From Myxococcus dinghuensis (GTDB lineage Bacteria; Myxococcota; Myxococcia; Myxococcales; Myxococcaceae), in assembly GCF_024198235.1 (NCBI RefSeq), contig NZ_JAKCFB010000002.1:124001-188000 (forward strand): a DNA stretch of 64,000 nt. Direction: 5' to 3'. Made by a program: the position numbers and the translations under genes. Below are positions 52,137 to 60,936 of the stretch, in pieces. The notes beneath the pieces were generated by a model. The model was not told the DNA's origin. It searched no databases and was given only the letters and a program-made list of their open reading frames with translations. Position 1 is the stretch's first letter. Every line of letters begins with the position of its first letter.

Positions 52137-53702
52137 ATGCAAACAGAAGCAGACCAGGGGAACCAGGGCGCGGAGATGGCGCCCCGGTGGCCCCGTCGTC
52201 CCTCGGCGGTGCTGGCCGGCACTCGCGAGGGTCTGGCCGCGGTGTCCGCGGCGCTGACTGGGGCGGTGGGCAGCGCGCTGGCCATCGCGCGCTGGCCCAC
52301 GGGGCCCTTGCGCGCGGGGACGCCGCGGGAAGTCCTGGCCGCCGCGACCAAGGCGCTCGGCGGGCAGGGCATCCCCGAGGAGGGCATGGGCGGAGAGGCC
52401 GCGCTGGCGCGGCTCGGACGGGTGATGGTGGAGTATGGCCTGCACCTGTCGCACGCCCATGCGGTGGCCCACCTGCAACCGCCCCCGCTGACGGTCGCCG
52501 TGGCGGCGGATGCGCTGGCCAGCGCGAGCAACGCCTCGCTGGACACGTACGACTCCGGCCCCAGCGCCATCGCCATCGAGCGCTGGCTCATCGACGGGCT
52601 CGTGTCGTTGGCCGGGCTCGGCGCGAAGGCGGACGGCGTCCTCACCCCGGGCGGCTCCATGTCCAACCTCCTGGGCCTGCTGCTGGCGCGTGATGCCAGC
52701 GCGCTGCGCCGGGGCGTCGACGCGCGTCGACAAGGCGTGGGGTTGCTGCCGAACCCCGTCGTGTTCTGCTCGGAGCTGGCGCACTTCTCCGTCCAGCGGG
52801 CCTGCGCGGCGCTCGGGCTGGGTGAGGACGCGGTGCGGCTCGTGCCCACCGACTCGCGCCGGCGGATGCGGCCGGACGCGCTCGCCACCCTCCTGGAGAC
52901 GTTGCCCGCGGACCACACCCCGCTGGCCATCGTCGCGACGGCGGGGACGACGGACTTCGGCAGCATCGACCCGCTGCCCCGGCTGGCCGAGCTGGCCGCC
53001 CGCCACGGCGTCTGGTTCCACGTCGACGCCGCCTACGGCTTCGGGGCCCTGTTCTCCGAGCGGCTCGCGGGCCGACTGGAGGGGCTGGCGCTCGCGGACT
53101 CCATCACCCTCGATTTGCACAAGCTGGGATGGCAGCCGGCCGCCACCAGCGTGCTGCTGGTCTCCGACGCCCAGGCCTTCTCCGCGCTGGACCGGGAGGT
53201 CGCCTACCTCAACCCGGTGGACGACGCGGACGCGGGCTATGAAGGGCTGCTCGGCCGCAGCCTCCAGACGACGCGCAGGCCGGACGCGGTGAAGGTCGCC
53301 GCCACGCTGCTGGCCTTCGGCCGTCGCGGCCTGGGTGACATGGTGGACACCTGCCACGACCTGGCCCGGTACGCCGAGCAGCGCATCGCCACCGAACCCG
53401 CGCTGGAGCTGGTGTCCCCCGCGGAGCTGACCACCGTCGTGTTCCGCTTCCGCTGCGAGGAGACGCCCGCGCGAGAGGACGACCTCAACGGCGAGCTGCG
53501 CCGCCGGTTGATGGAGACCGGGGTCGCGTTGATCGGCCGCACCGCCGTCCGCCTGGACGGCCCGGACTCACCCGCGCGCGTCTGCCTCAAGTTCACCCTG
53601 CTCAACCCCACCACCACGCCCGAGGACCTCGATGCCCTCGTGGACGCGGTGCTCGCGGCGGGCCGCGCGTGCACCTCCCGCCACCAACAGGAGGTCGCAT
53701 GA
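52137..53702 (+). CDS. PLP-dependent decarboxylase (group II), siderophore diamine supply
   Basis: The protein is 521 aa from ATG 52137. It has the group II decarboxylase core: GVLTPGGSMSNLLGL, HFSVQRACAALGLG, IVATAGTTDFGSIDP, Asp297 in FHVDAAYG (cofactor contact) and Lys329 in DLHKLGW (Schiff base). It resembles the 2,4-diaminobutyrate or lysine decarboxylases of siderophore loci (RhbB, DesA) that yield 1,3-diaminopropane or cadaverine. It is the first of six genes joined by 4-bp overlaps. The amino-acid substrate cannot be fixed from sequence alone. Confidence 0.87.
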   Translation: MQTEADQGNQGAEMAPRWPRRPSAVLAGTREGLAAVSAALTGAVGSALAIARWPTGPLRAGTPREVLAAATKALGGQGIPEEGMGGEAALARLGRVMVEYGLHLSHAHAVAHLQPPPLTVAVAADALASASNASLDTYDSGPSAIAIERWLIDGLVSLAGLGAKADGVLTPGGSMSNLLGLLLARDASALRRGVDARRQGVGLLPNPVVFCSELAHFSVQRACAALGLGEDAVRLVPTDSRRRMRPDALATLLETLPADHTPLAIVATAGTTDFGSIDPLPRLAELAARHGVWFHVDAAYGFGALFSERLAGRLEGLALADSITLDLHKLGWQPAATSVLLVSDAQAFSALDREVAYLNPVDDADAGYEGLLGRSLQTTRRPDAVKVAATLLAFGRRGLGDMVDTCHDLARYAEQRIATEPALELVSPAELTTVVFRFRCEETPAREDDLNGELRRRLMETGVALIGRTAVRLDGPDSPARVCLKFTLLNPTTTPEDLDALVDAVLAAGRACTSRHQQEVA

Positions 53703-55483
53703 GCGCCGCCCTTCCCCTGGACGCCCCCCCGCGCCCGGAGCCGCTGGACGACGCGGAGCCGCGCCGCGCGGCCGAGCATGCCCACCTGGAGGCCCTGCTG
53801 CGTTGCTGGCTCACGGAGACCCGGACGCCGGTCCACGCGGGGCCCCTGCGCGTGGTGCTCCCGAGCACCGGGCTCGCCCTGCGCACCGAGGTCACCCACC
53901 GCTCCCCCACGGGCTGGCACCGCTTCGGGCCCGTGCGGCTGGAGGGCCCCGGCGGCGCCACCTCCGCCGTCGACCCCGTGCTCGCCGTGGCGCTGGTGGC
54001 GCACGAAGCCGTGAGCCGAGGAGGCGCCCGCCAAGGCGGAATCCCCTCGGGACAGCTCGCCGACCTGGTCGAGCGCACGAGCGAGTCGGTCCGGCGGGTG
54101 ACGGACTTCGTCGCCCACCGTCGCGCGCATCCCCAGCCCCCCCCCGAGGTGGACGGCTTCCTCGCGGCGGAGCAGGCCCTGCTGCTCGGGCACCTGCATC
54201 ACCCCGCGCCCAAGAGCCGGGACGGACTCTCCGACACCGACAACGCGGACTTCTCCCCGGAGATGCGCGGCGCCTTCCGCCTGCACTGGTTCGCGGCCGC
54301 TCCATCCGTGGTGTCGCATGACGCCGTCTCGGGCTCACCCTCGCTCGCGGGGCGGGACACGGTGGCGCTGCTGGCGGACCTCGCGGAGGTGTCCCGGCGC
54401 GATGGCCGCGTGCTGGTGCCGGCGCACCCCTGGCAGGCCCGCGACCTGCTCCGCCGTCCTCGAATCGCCGCGCTCATCGACGCGGGCCTGCTCACGCCGC
54501 TCGGCGAGCAGGGGCCGCGCTGGTGGCCCACCTCGAGCGTTCGCACCGTCTACCGACCCGACGCACCGGTGATGTTGAAGCTGTCGCTGGGCCTGCGCCT
54601 GACCAACTCCCGCCGCGAGTCCACGCGCACGGAGCTGCGCCGGGGACTGGAGATCCACCGGCTGCTCGATGCCGGCCATGCGGAGGAGACGTACGCGGCC
54701 TTCCCGCGCTTCTCCATCGTGAGGGACCCGGCGTGGCTCGCCGTGGACGAGCCCTCTCGACCGGAGGGGCCGGACGTGACGGGCCTCGACGTGGCGGTGC
54801 GGGAGGTGCCTGCGCACGTCGCGGGCCTGCGCTGCCTGGTGGGCTGGGTGGCGCCTCGGCCCGGCATGGGGCGCAGCCTCTTGGGGACGAGCGTGGCCCG
54901 GCTCGGAGCGGGCGCCGCAGCGCGGTGGGTGGCGGACTACACGGACCTCGTGCTGGTGCCCATGCTGCACCTGTACGCGTCGACCGGCATCGGCCTGGAG
55001 GCACACCAGCAGAACACGCTGCTCCAGCTCGACGCGGAGGGCCGCGTCGTGGGCTCCGCGTTCCGGGACAACCAGGGCTACTACCTCGCGGCGTCCCATC
55101 TGCCCCGGCTGCTCGCGCGGATGGGCGGTGACGCGTCGACCCTGGCCGTCGTCGAGGACGCCATCGTCGACGAGCGGCTCTCCTACTACCTGCTGCGCAA
55201 CCAGGCGCTCGCCGTCGTCGGGTGCCTCGGCGCCGAGGGGCTGGGCGACGAACGCGAGCTGCTCGCGGTGATGGCCGAGCGGCTGCGGCACGCACTGCCC
55301 ATCCTCGCCGCCGCGGGCCCCCGGGGAGACCGGCTGGCCCGCCGTTGGTTGGAGGCGGAGACGCTGCCGTGCAAGAGCAACCTGCTCACCCGGCTGCACG
55401 GCATCGACGAGGTGCTCGCGCCGCTGGACGCGCAGTCCGTCTACCTCGACGCCCCCAACCCGCTGAGGGAGGCGACGCGATGA
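53699..55483 (+). CDS. NRPS-independent siderophore synthetase (IucA/IucC type, RhbC-like)
   Basis: The protein is 594 aa. The start overlaps the decarboxylase stop (ATGA). The NIS motif is LLGHLHHPAPKSRDG (162-176), which contacts ATP and substrate. ATP-site strands follow in RVLVPAHPWQARDLL and SVRTVYRPDAPVMLKLSLGLRLTNSRRE, and the conserved LHLYASTGIGLEAHQQNTLLQLD in the C-terminal lobe. Such enzymes make amide bonds between citrate or another carboxylate and a hydroxamated amine. Its place right after the decarboxylase matches RhbC. Confidence 0.9.
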   Translation: MSAALPLDAPPRPEPLDDAEPRRAAEHAHLEALLRCWLTETRTPVHAGPLRVVLPSTGLALRTEVTHRSPTGWHRFGPVRLEGPGGATSAVDPVLAVALVAHEAVSRGGARQGGIPSGQLADLVERTSESVRRVTDFVAHRRAHPQPPPEVDGFLAAEQALLLGHLHHPAPKSRDGLSDTDNADFSPEMRGAFRLHWFAAAPSVVSHDAVSGSPSLAGRDTVALLADLAEVSRRDGRVLVPAHPWQARDLLRRPRIAALIDAGLLTPLGEQGPRWWPTSSVRTVYRPDAPVMLKLSLGLRLTNSRRESTRTELRRGLEIHRLLDAGHAEETYAAFPRFSIVRDPAWLAVDEPSRPEGPDVTGLDVAVREVPAHVAGLRCLVGWVAPRPGMGRSLLGTSVARLGAGAAARWVADYTDLVLVPMLHLYASTGIGLEAHQQNTLLQLDAEGRVVGSAFRDNQGYYLAASHLPRLLARMGGDASTLAVVEDAIVDERLSYYLLRNQALAVVGCLGAEGLGDERELLAVMAERLRHALPILAAAGPRGDRLARRWLEAETLPCKSNLLTRLHGIDEVLAPLDAQSVYLDAPNPLREATR

Positions 55484-56058
55484 CGACCGCCCCCCACGCA
55501 GGACTCGAGGTGCCGCCGCCGCCCGTGCCCCGGCTCTCCGCGCCATGGGCCATCCGGCCCGCGAGCGCCACCGAGGACCTGCCGCGCATCGTGCGGTGGA
55601 TGCAGGCCCCCCACGTGGCCGCGTTCTGGAAGCAGGCCTGGCCCGAGGCGCAGTGGCGGGCCGAGCTAGAGCGACAGCTCGCGGGAGACCACTCCCTGCC
55701 GTGCATGCTCATCCACGAGGAGACGCCCCTCGCGTACCTCGAGGTGTACCGCGTGACGAGGGACCGGCTCGCCGGGCACTACGCGGAGCGCCCCCATGAC
55801 CTGGGGGTCCACGTGGCCATCGGTGAGCCGGCCAGCACCGGGCGCGGCCTGGGGCGGCTGTTGCTGCGGGAGGTGGCCCGGGGGCTGCTCGCGGCGGACC
55901 CCCGGTGCACCCGCGTGGTGGCCGAACCCGACTCCCGCAACGCGCCCTCGCTGCGCGCCTTCACTGCCGCCGGCTTCCGGGTCGTCGGCCCCATCACCCT
56001 TCCCGACAAGGCAGCGACGCTGCTCGTCCATCCCCGCTCCGAGGAGGACCTCCCATGA
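55480..56058 (+). CDS. GNAT N-hydroxylamine acyltransferase (IucB/RhbD-like)
   Basis: The protein is 192 aa, overlapping the previous stop by 4 bp. The acetyl-CoA loop STGRGLGRLLLREVARGL is in the centre-right and RNAPSLRAFTAAGFRVVG near the end. The N-terminal segment IVRWMQAPHVAAFWKQAWPEAQW and LAYLEVYRVTRDRLAGHY are typical of the IucB/RhbD group that acylates the N-hydroxydiamine to form the hydroxamate. The acyl donor (acetyl- or another CoA) is not evident from sequence. Confidence 0.88.
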   Translation: MTTAPHAGLEVPPPPVPRLSAPWAIRPASATEDLPRIVRWMQAPHVAAFWKQAWPEAQWRAELERQLAGDHSLPCMLIHEETPLAYLEVYRVTRDRLAGHYAERPHDLGVHVAIGEPASTGRGLGRLLLREVARGLLAADPRCTRVVAEPDSRNAPSLRAFTAAGFRVVGPITLPDKAATLLVHPRSEEDLP

Positions 56059-57425
56059 ACACGTCCACGAACGATGACTCCCCGCGCGACACCGACCACG
56101 ACGTGGTCGCGGCGGGCTGTGGCCCCTTCAACCTCGGGCTGGCGGCGCTCGCCTCCGTAGTGGAGGGGTTGGACCTGGTGGTCCTCGAGTCCCGCCCCGA
56201 GCTGCGCTGGCACCCGGGGCTGATGTTCGACGAGGCCCTGCTCCAGCTCAGCTTCCTCGCCGACCTGGTCACCCTCGTCGACCCCACGCACCCGCTCTCC
56301 TTCCTCGCGTACCTGCGGGAGAAGGACCGGCTCTACCCGTTCTACATCCGCGAGCGCTTCCACCCCACGCGCCGCGAGTACGAGGACTACCTGCGCTGGG
56401 CCGTCTCGAAGCTCACGTCGGTGCGCTTCGGCCACCAGGTGGAGTCCATCGACTGGGACGCGGAGCGCCAGCGCTTCCGCTTGAAGGTGCTGCGCGCGGA
56501 TGGCCGCCGCCTGGGCCTCACGGCCCGCGACGTCGTCATCGGCATCGGCACGGAGCCCACGGTGCCCGGGGCACTGGCCTCGCTGCCCGCGGACCGGCTC
56601 GTCCACACCGGACACTTCCTGCACCGCCTGGAGGACGTGGAGGCGGCGCGGCACGTGACGGTGGTCGGCTCCGGCCAGTCCGGAGCGGAGGTGGCCCTGC
56701 ACCTGCTCCAGCGCAACCTGGGCGGCGGGGCCGCGATGAGCTGGCTCACGCGGACGGTGTCCTTCGCGCCGCTGGACTACACCAAGCTGACGCTGGAGAT
56801 GACGACGCCGGACTACGTCCGGTACTTCCACGCGCTGCCGCAGCCCACGAAGGACCGGCTCGTCGCCGAGCAGTGGCGCCACTACAAGGGCGTCTCCACG
56901 GAGACGCTGGAGCAACTGCACGACCTGCTCTACCGGCGGGAGCTGGAGCAGGGGCTCGCCGACGTGGAGCTGCGCAGCGGCGTCGCGGTGGAGGCCGCGG
57001 CGGTGAACGACGCGGGTGACGTGGTGCTGCGCTGCCGCCACCTGGACACGGGTGGTGTCTTCGAGCACACGACGGCGCTGGTGGTGGCGGCCACGGGATA
57101 CAAGCACCGCGCCCCCACCTTCCTGGGGCCCATGGATGGGCTCCTGCGCTGGGACGACCAGGGGCGCTACCGGGTCCGACTGGATTACTCGGTGGAGCTG
57201 GCGCCCGAGGTCCGTGGGCGCATCTTCGTGACCCACGCGGACCTGCACAGCCACGGCGTCGCCGCGCCCGACCTGGGCGTGTCCCCGTTCCGCAACGCCA
57301 CCATCCTCAACGCCGTCATGGGACGCGAGGTGTTCGCCCTGCCCGCGCGCACGGCCTTCTCGCGCTTCGGCCTCCCCGCCCCCCTGGCGACGACACGCGC
57401 CGCCCGGCGACCGGAGGACGCATGA
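56055..57425 (+). CDS. Flavin N-hydroxylase (IucD/RhbE-like)
   Basis: The protein is 456 aa, coupled by a 4-bp overlap. FAD site AAGCGPFNLGLAAL near residue 20, NADPH site VVGSGQSGAEVALHLL near 200, then LVVAATGYKHRAP and the C-terminal DLGVSPFRNATILN are all diagnostic of the siderophore amine N-monooxygenases. MFDEALLQLSFLADLVTLVDPT is the family's substrate-side stretch. It hydroxylates a terminal amine (lysine, ornithine or diamine) using NADPH and O2; the free diamine made by the first gene is the expected substrate. Confidence 0.92.
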   Translation: MNTSTNDDSPRDTDHDVVAAGCGPFNLGLAALASVVEGLDLVVLESRPELRWHPGLMFDEALLQLSFLADLVTLVDPTHPLSFLAYLREKDRLYPFYIRERFHPTRREYEDYLRWAVSKLTSVRFGHQVESIDWDAERQRFRLKVLRADGRRLGLTARDVVIGIGTEPTVPGALASLPADRLVHTGHFLHRLEDVEAARHVTVVGSGQSGAEVALHLLQRNLGGGAAMSWLTRTVSFAPLDYTKLTLEMTTPDYVRYFHALPQPTKDRLVAEQWRHYKGVSTETLEQLHDLLYRRELEQGLADVELRSGVAVEAAAVNDAGDVVLRCRHLDTGGVFEHTTALVVAATGYKHRAPTFLGPMDGLLRWDDQGRYRVRLDYSVELAPEVRGRIFVTHADLHSHGVAAPDLGVSPFRNATILNAVMGREVFALPARTAFSRFGLPAPLATTRAARRPEDA

Positions 57426-59008
57426 GCGCGCGGGCTCCGGGTGCGCCCGAGCCGCCGGAGGGGCCGGCCCCACGGCAGCGCCCCGACGCGCGCCGTGCCG
57501 CGGCGTGGACGTTCGCGCTGGTGAGCGCGGGCGGCGTGGTGATGACGCTGGACGTGACGGTGGTCAACGTCGCGCTGGCCGCCATCGCCAGGGACCTGGG
57601 CGCGGGGCTGCACCAGGTCCAATGGACCGTCTCCGCCTATTCGCTCGCGTTCGGCGCGCTGCTGCTCACCGCGGGCGCGCTCTCCGACCGCGTCGGCCGG
57701 CGGAGCGTCTTCGTGGCGGGCATCACCCTGTTCACCCTCGCCTCGGCGCTGTGTGGCCTGGCGCCGGATGCCGGCACGCTGGTCGCGGCGCGCGTGGCCC
57801 AGGGACTCGGCGGGGCGATGGTGTTCGCCCCGGCGCTCGCCCTCATCGCCGCCGTGTACGAGGGCGCCGAGCGACAACGGGCCATCGCCACCTACGCGGC
57901 CATCGCCTCCGCCGCGGGGGCCCTGGGCCCCGTGGTGGGGGGCGTGCTCGTCGAGTGGGTCGGCTGGCGGTGGATCTTCCTCGTCAACATCCCCATCGGC
58001 GTGGGCGTCGTGCTGGGGGCGATGAGCCGGATGCCCGCGCTGACACCCCAGGACACCTCCCGGCGGTTGGACGTGCTCGGCGCGCTGCTGGCCGTCGGCA
58101 TGCTGCTGTCGCTCCACTACCCCCTCGTCCGGGGAGCGGACGTCGGCTGGGGCTCACCCCAGGTGCTCGTGCCCGCGTTGGCGGGCTTCGTCCTGCTCGC
58201 GGCGCTCGTCGCGAGCCAGCGTCGTCCGGGGGGAATGCTCGACCTGGAGCTGCTGCGCATCCCCGCGCTCTCCGGGGCCGCGGTGCTCGGCTTCCTCGCC
58301 CGCATGTCGGGCCTGGGCGTGCTCGTCTTCACCACGCTGTGGCTCCAGCGCACGGCGGACGGTTCTCCGCTGCGCGTGGGGCTCCAGCTCCTGCCGCTGA
58401 CGGGGAGCCTCCTCGTCGTGGGCCTGTGCATGACGTGGCTGCAGGCGCGCGTCTCGGCCGCGGTGCTCGTGGCGGGGGGCTTCGTCTTCCAGGGGGCCGG
58501 GCTGGGGATGCTGGCGCTCGCGACCCTCTCCGGCGCGTCCTCGTGGACGGGCCTCGGCGGGCTGGTGCTGATGGGCGCGGGCGGCGCCCTCATCTTCCCA
58601 CCGCTGATGGGCGTGGCCGTCGGCGTCGTTCCCTCGGAGCGCGCGGGCATGGCCTCCGGGTTGACCAACGCCTGCTATCCGCTCGGCACGGCGACGGGCG
58701 TGGCGGTCTTCGGCGCCGTGTTCTCCTCGCGGCTCACCGCCATGCTCTCCCAGGCGTCACTCCCACGGGACGTCGCGCGACACCTGCGCACCACCGTGGA
58801 GACCGGGCAGTTCGACGCCATCGTCCCCACGTTCCTGCCGTTGGCCCACGCGGCCTTCGGCCACGCGTACTTCGCGGTGTGCGTGGTCGCCGCCGCGGTG
58901 TGCCTGGGGGGCGCCGTGCTCGCCCTCCATGTCCTCTCCAACCTCGCGTCCCGGGCTCCGCGCTCGGCACGCCCCGACACCTCCCTTTCCATGAAGGAGT
59001 CTCCGTGA
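57422..59008 (+). CDS. MFS exporter, DHA2/14-helix family
   Basis: The protein is 528 aa, overlapping the hydroxylase stop by 4 bp. The start of the transmembrane part (TLDVTVVNVALAAIARDLGAGLHQVQWTVSAYSLAFGALLLTAGALSDRVGRR) and 14 helices place it in the DHA2 drug-efflux family. Its position inside the biosynthetic operon makes it the probable exporter of the finished siderophore. The 3' end has the RBS of the next gene (AAGGAG). Confidence 0.9.
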   Translation: MSARAPGAPEPPEGPAPRQRPDARRAAAWTFALVSAGGVVMTLDVTVVNVALAAIARDLGAGLHQVQWTVSAYSLAFGALLLTAGALSDRVGRRSVFVAGITLFTLASALCGLAPDAGTLVAARVAQGLGGAMVFAPALALIAAVYEGAERQRAIATYAAIASAAGALGPVVGGVLVEWVGWRWIFLVNIPIGVGVVLGAMSRMPALTPQDTSRRLDVLGALLAVGMLLSLHYPLVRGADVGWGSPQVLVPALAGFVLLAALVASQRRPGGMLDLELLRIPALSGAAVLGFLARMSGLGVLVFTTLWLQRTADGSPLRVGLQLLPLTGSLLVVGLCMTWLQARVSAAVLVAGGFVFQGAGLGMLALATLSGASSWTGLGGLVLMGAGGALIFPPLMGVAVGVVPSERAGMASGLTNACYPLGTATGVAVFGAVFSSRLTAMLSQASLPRDVARHLRTTVETGQFDAIVPTFLPLAHAAFGHAYFAVCVVAAAVCLGGAVLALHVLSNLASRAPRSARPDTSLSMKESP

Positions 59009-60891
59009 GCCCCCGAAGCGAAGTCCTGGACCTGGATACGTCCGCCGCCCCCGCCGCCCCCGCCGCCCGGGGCCCATCGTCCGACGCGAGCCCCGACCAC
59101 CCGATTCCCCCGCTGCCGGAGGTGGGCGCCGCCGCCTGGCGCGAAGCCAACCGCCGGCTCCTGGCCAAGGCCCTGGGCGAGTGGTGTTTCGAGGAGATGC
59201 TCGCGCCCATCTCCGAGGGCGAGGGGCGCTATCGCGTCGACCTGGGCAGCGGTACGTCGTACCGGTTCGCGGCGCGGCCGGGCGCCTTCGGCTGGATGAA
59301 GGTGGACCCCGCGTCCCTCACCCGGAGCGCCACCAGCATGCTCGGCAACAGCATCGCGGAGCCGGCGTGGGACGCGCTGCGGTTCCTCACGGACGCGGCC
59401 TCCACGCTGGGGACGGACCCGTCCACGCTGGCCACCTACTTCAACGAGCTGTCCTCCACGCTGGCGGTGGACGCCGCGCGCCTCTCGCGGGGAGGCCACA
59501 CCGCGGCGGAGCTCCGCGCCGTGGGCCACACGGAGCTGGAGTGCCACATGACGGGGCACAACTGGCTGGTGGCGAACAAGGGCCGGGTGAACTTCTCCGC
59601 GTCGGACGTGCGCCGCTACGCGCCGGAGTCCCGTCAGCCCGTGCGGCTGCTGTGGGTGGCGGTGCATCGCGGCCTCGCCGAGTTCCGGGGCACGTCCACG
59701 CTGTCCGAGCGCGAGGTGCTCGCGCGCGAGCTGGACGACGCGACGCGCGCCCGGTTCGCCCGCGTCCTCACCGCCCGGGGGCTCGCCCCCGACGCCTTCG
59801 TGTGGATGCCCGTCCACCCGTGGCAATGGGAGCACGCGGTCCTGGTGCTGCACGCGGCGGACGTGGCGCAGCAACGCATCGTCCCGCTGGGAGACAGCCC
59901 CGACCTGTACCTGCCGGGCCAGTCCATCCGGACCATGGCCAACGTCACCACGCCGGGCCGCTACGACGTCAAGCTGCCGCTGCGCATCCTCAACACGCTC
60001 GTCTGGCGAGGGATTCCTCCGCACTGCACGCTCGGCGCGCCCGTCGTCACGCAGTGGCTCCAGTGCCTGCTGGACGCCGACCCGTTCCTCACGGAGGAGT
60101 GCCGCACCGTGTTCCTCGGAGAGGTCGCCTCCGTGACGGTGCGCCACCCGTACCTGTCCCAGGTGGAGGACGTGCCGTACCAGCACCTGGAGACGCTGGG
60201 CTGCATCTGGCGCGAGCCGGTCGCGGCGCGCCAGGCGCCGAAGGAGCGGGTGCGCACGTTCGCCTCGCTGCTGCACGTGGACGGCGCGGGCACGGCGTTC
60301 GTCGCGGAGCTCGTGCGCGCGTCGGGCCTGGACGCGGAGGCGTGGCTGCAGCGCCTGTTCGACACGCTGCTCGTGCCGCTCATGCACGTGCTGTATCGCT
60401 ACGGCATCACCTTCAACCCCCACGGACAGAACACGCTGCTGGGCTTCGACGAGCGCGACGTCCCCCACAGGCTGTACCTGAAGGACTTCGTCGACGACGT
60501 GTGCGTGTCCTTCACGGACGTGCCCGAGCGGGGCCCCGAGCCCGACGGCCACGACCACGTGCTGCCACGCAAGCACCCCTCCGTCATCCGTCAGCACGTG
60601 GTGGACCAGGTGTTCGTGGGCCACTTCCGCTACCTCGCGCCGCTGTGCGAGGAGCAGCTCGGCGTGCCCGAGCGCGCCTTCTGGAAGCGGGTGCGGCGGA
60701 CCATCCTGGACTTCCACCAGCGCTTCCCGGCGCTGCGTGAACGCTTCGCCGAGTACGACCTGCTCGTCCCGGAGATTCCGCGCTACGCGCTCAACCGGGA
60801 CCGCATCGTCGTCACCCGCTACACCGACCGGGCGCTGCGCCACGCGCTGTACCCGAACGGCACCCTGCCCAACCCGCTCGCGCACGACTGA
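59005..60891 (+). CDS. Second NRPS-independent siderophore synthetase (IucA/IucC type, RhbF-like)
   Basis: The protein is 628 aa from GTG 59005 (GTGA overlap with the exporter). After a 40-residue Pro/Ala-rich lead, key segments are HTELECHMTGHNWLVANKGRVNFSASD, WMPVHPWQWEHAVL, SIRTMANVTTPGRYDVKLPLRIL and LYRYGITFNPHGQNTLLGFDERD, the ATP and substrate regions of NIS synthetases. The GHPxHP-like motif differs from the first synthetase, so the two should catalyse the two sequential condensations. It ends the operon at a strong hairpin. Confidence 0.9.
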   Translation: MSPRSEVLDLDTSAAPAAPAARGPSSDASPDHPIPPLPEVGAAAWREANRRLLAKALGEWCFEEMLAPISEGEGRYRVDLGSGTSYRFAARPGAFGWMKVDPASLTRSATSMLGNSIAEPAWDALRFLTDAASTLGTDPSTLATYFNELSSTLAVDAARLSRGGHTAAELRAVGHTELECHMTGHNWLVANKGRVNFSASDVRRYAPESRQPVRLLWVAVHRGLAEFRGTSTLSEREVLARELDDATRARFARVLTARGLAPDAFVWMPVHPWQWEHAVLVLHAADVAQQRIVPLGDSPDLYLPGQSIRTMANVTTPGRYDVKLPLRILNTLVWRGIPPHCTLGAPVVTQWLQCLLDADPFLTEECRTVFLGEVASVTVRHPYLSQVEDVPYQHLETLGCIWREPVAARQAPKERVRTFASLLHVDGAGTAFVAELVRASGLDAEAWLQRLFDTLLVPLMHVLYRYGITFNPHGQNTLLGFDERDVPHRLYLKDFVDDVCVSFTDVPERGPEPDGHDHVLPRKHPSVIRQHVVDQVFVGHFRYLAPLCEEQLGVPERAFWKRVRRTILDFHQRFPALRERFAEYDLLVPEIPRYALNRDRIVVTRYTDRALRHALYPNGTLPNPLAHD

Positions 60892-60903
60892 CGCCAGGAG
60901 TCC

Positions 60904-60927
60904 GCCCCCGCCTCGTCGGGCGGGGGC
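60904..60927. terminator. Bidirectional terminator hairpin
   Basis: GCCCCCGCC (60904-60912) pairs perfectly with GGCGGGGGC (60919-60927) across a 6-nt loop, in the 45-bp gap between the converging synthetase and receptor genes. No T-tract, as usual for such GC-rich genomes. Confidence 0.6.
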
Positions 60928-60936
60928 CGGGCCTCG

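Noticed and set aside
57505-59004. N-terminal extension of the second siderophore synthetase by 500 codons
   Set aside because: It is an alternate frame of the MFS gene; the coupled GTG at 59005 has an RBS.
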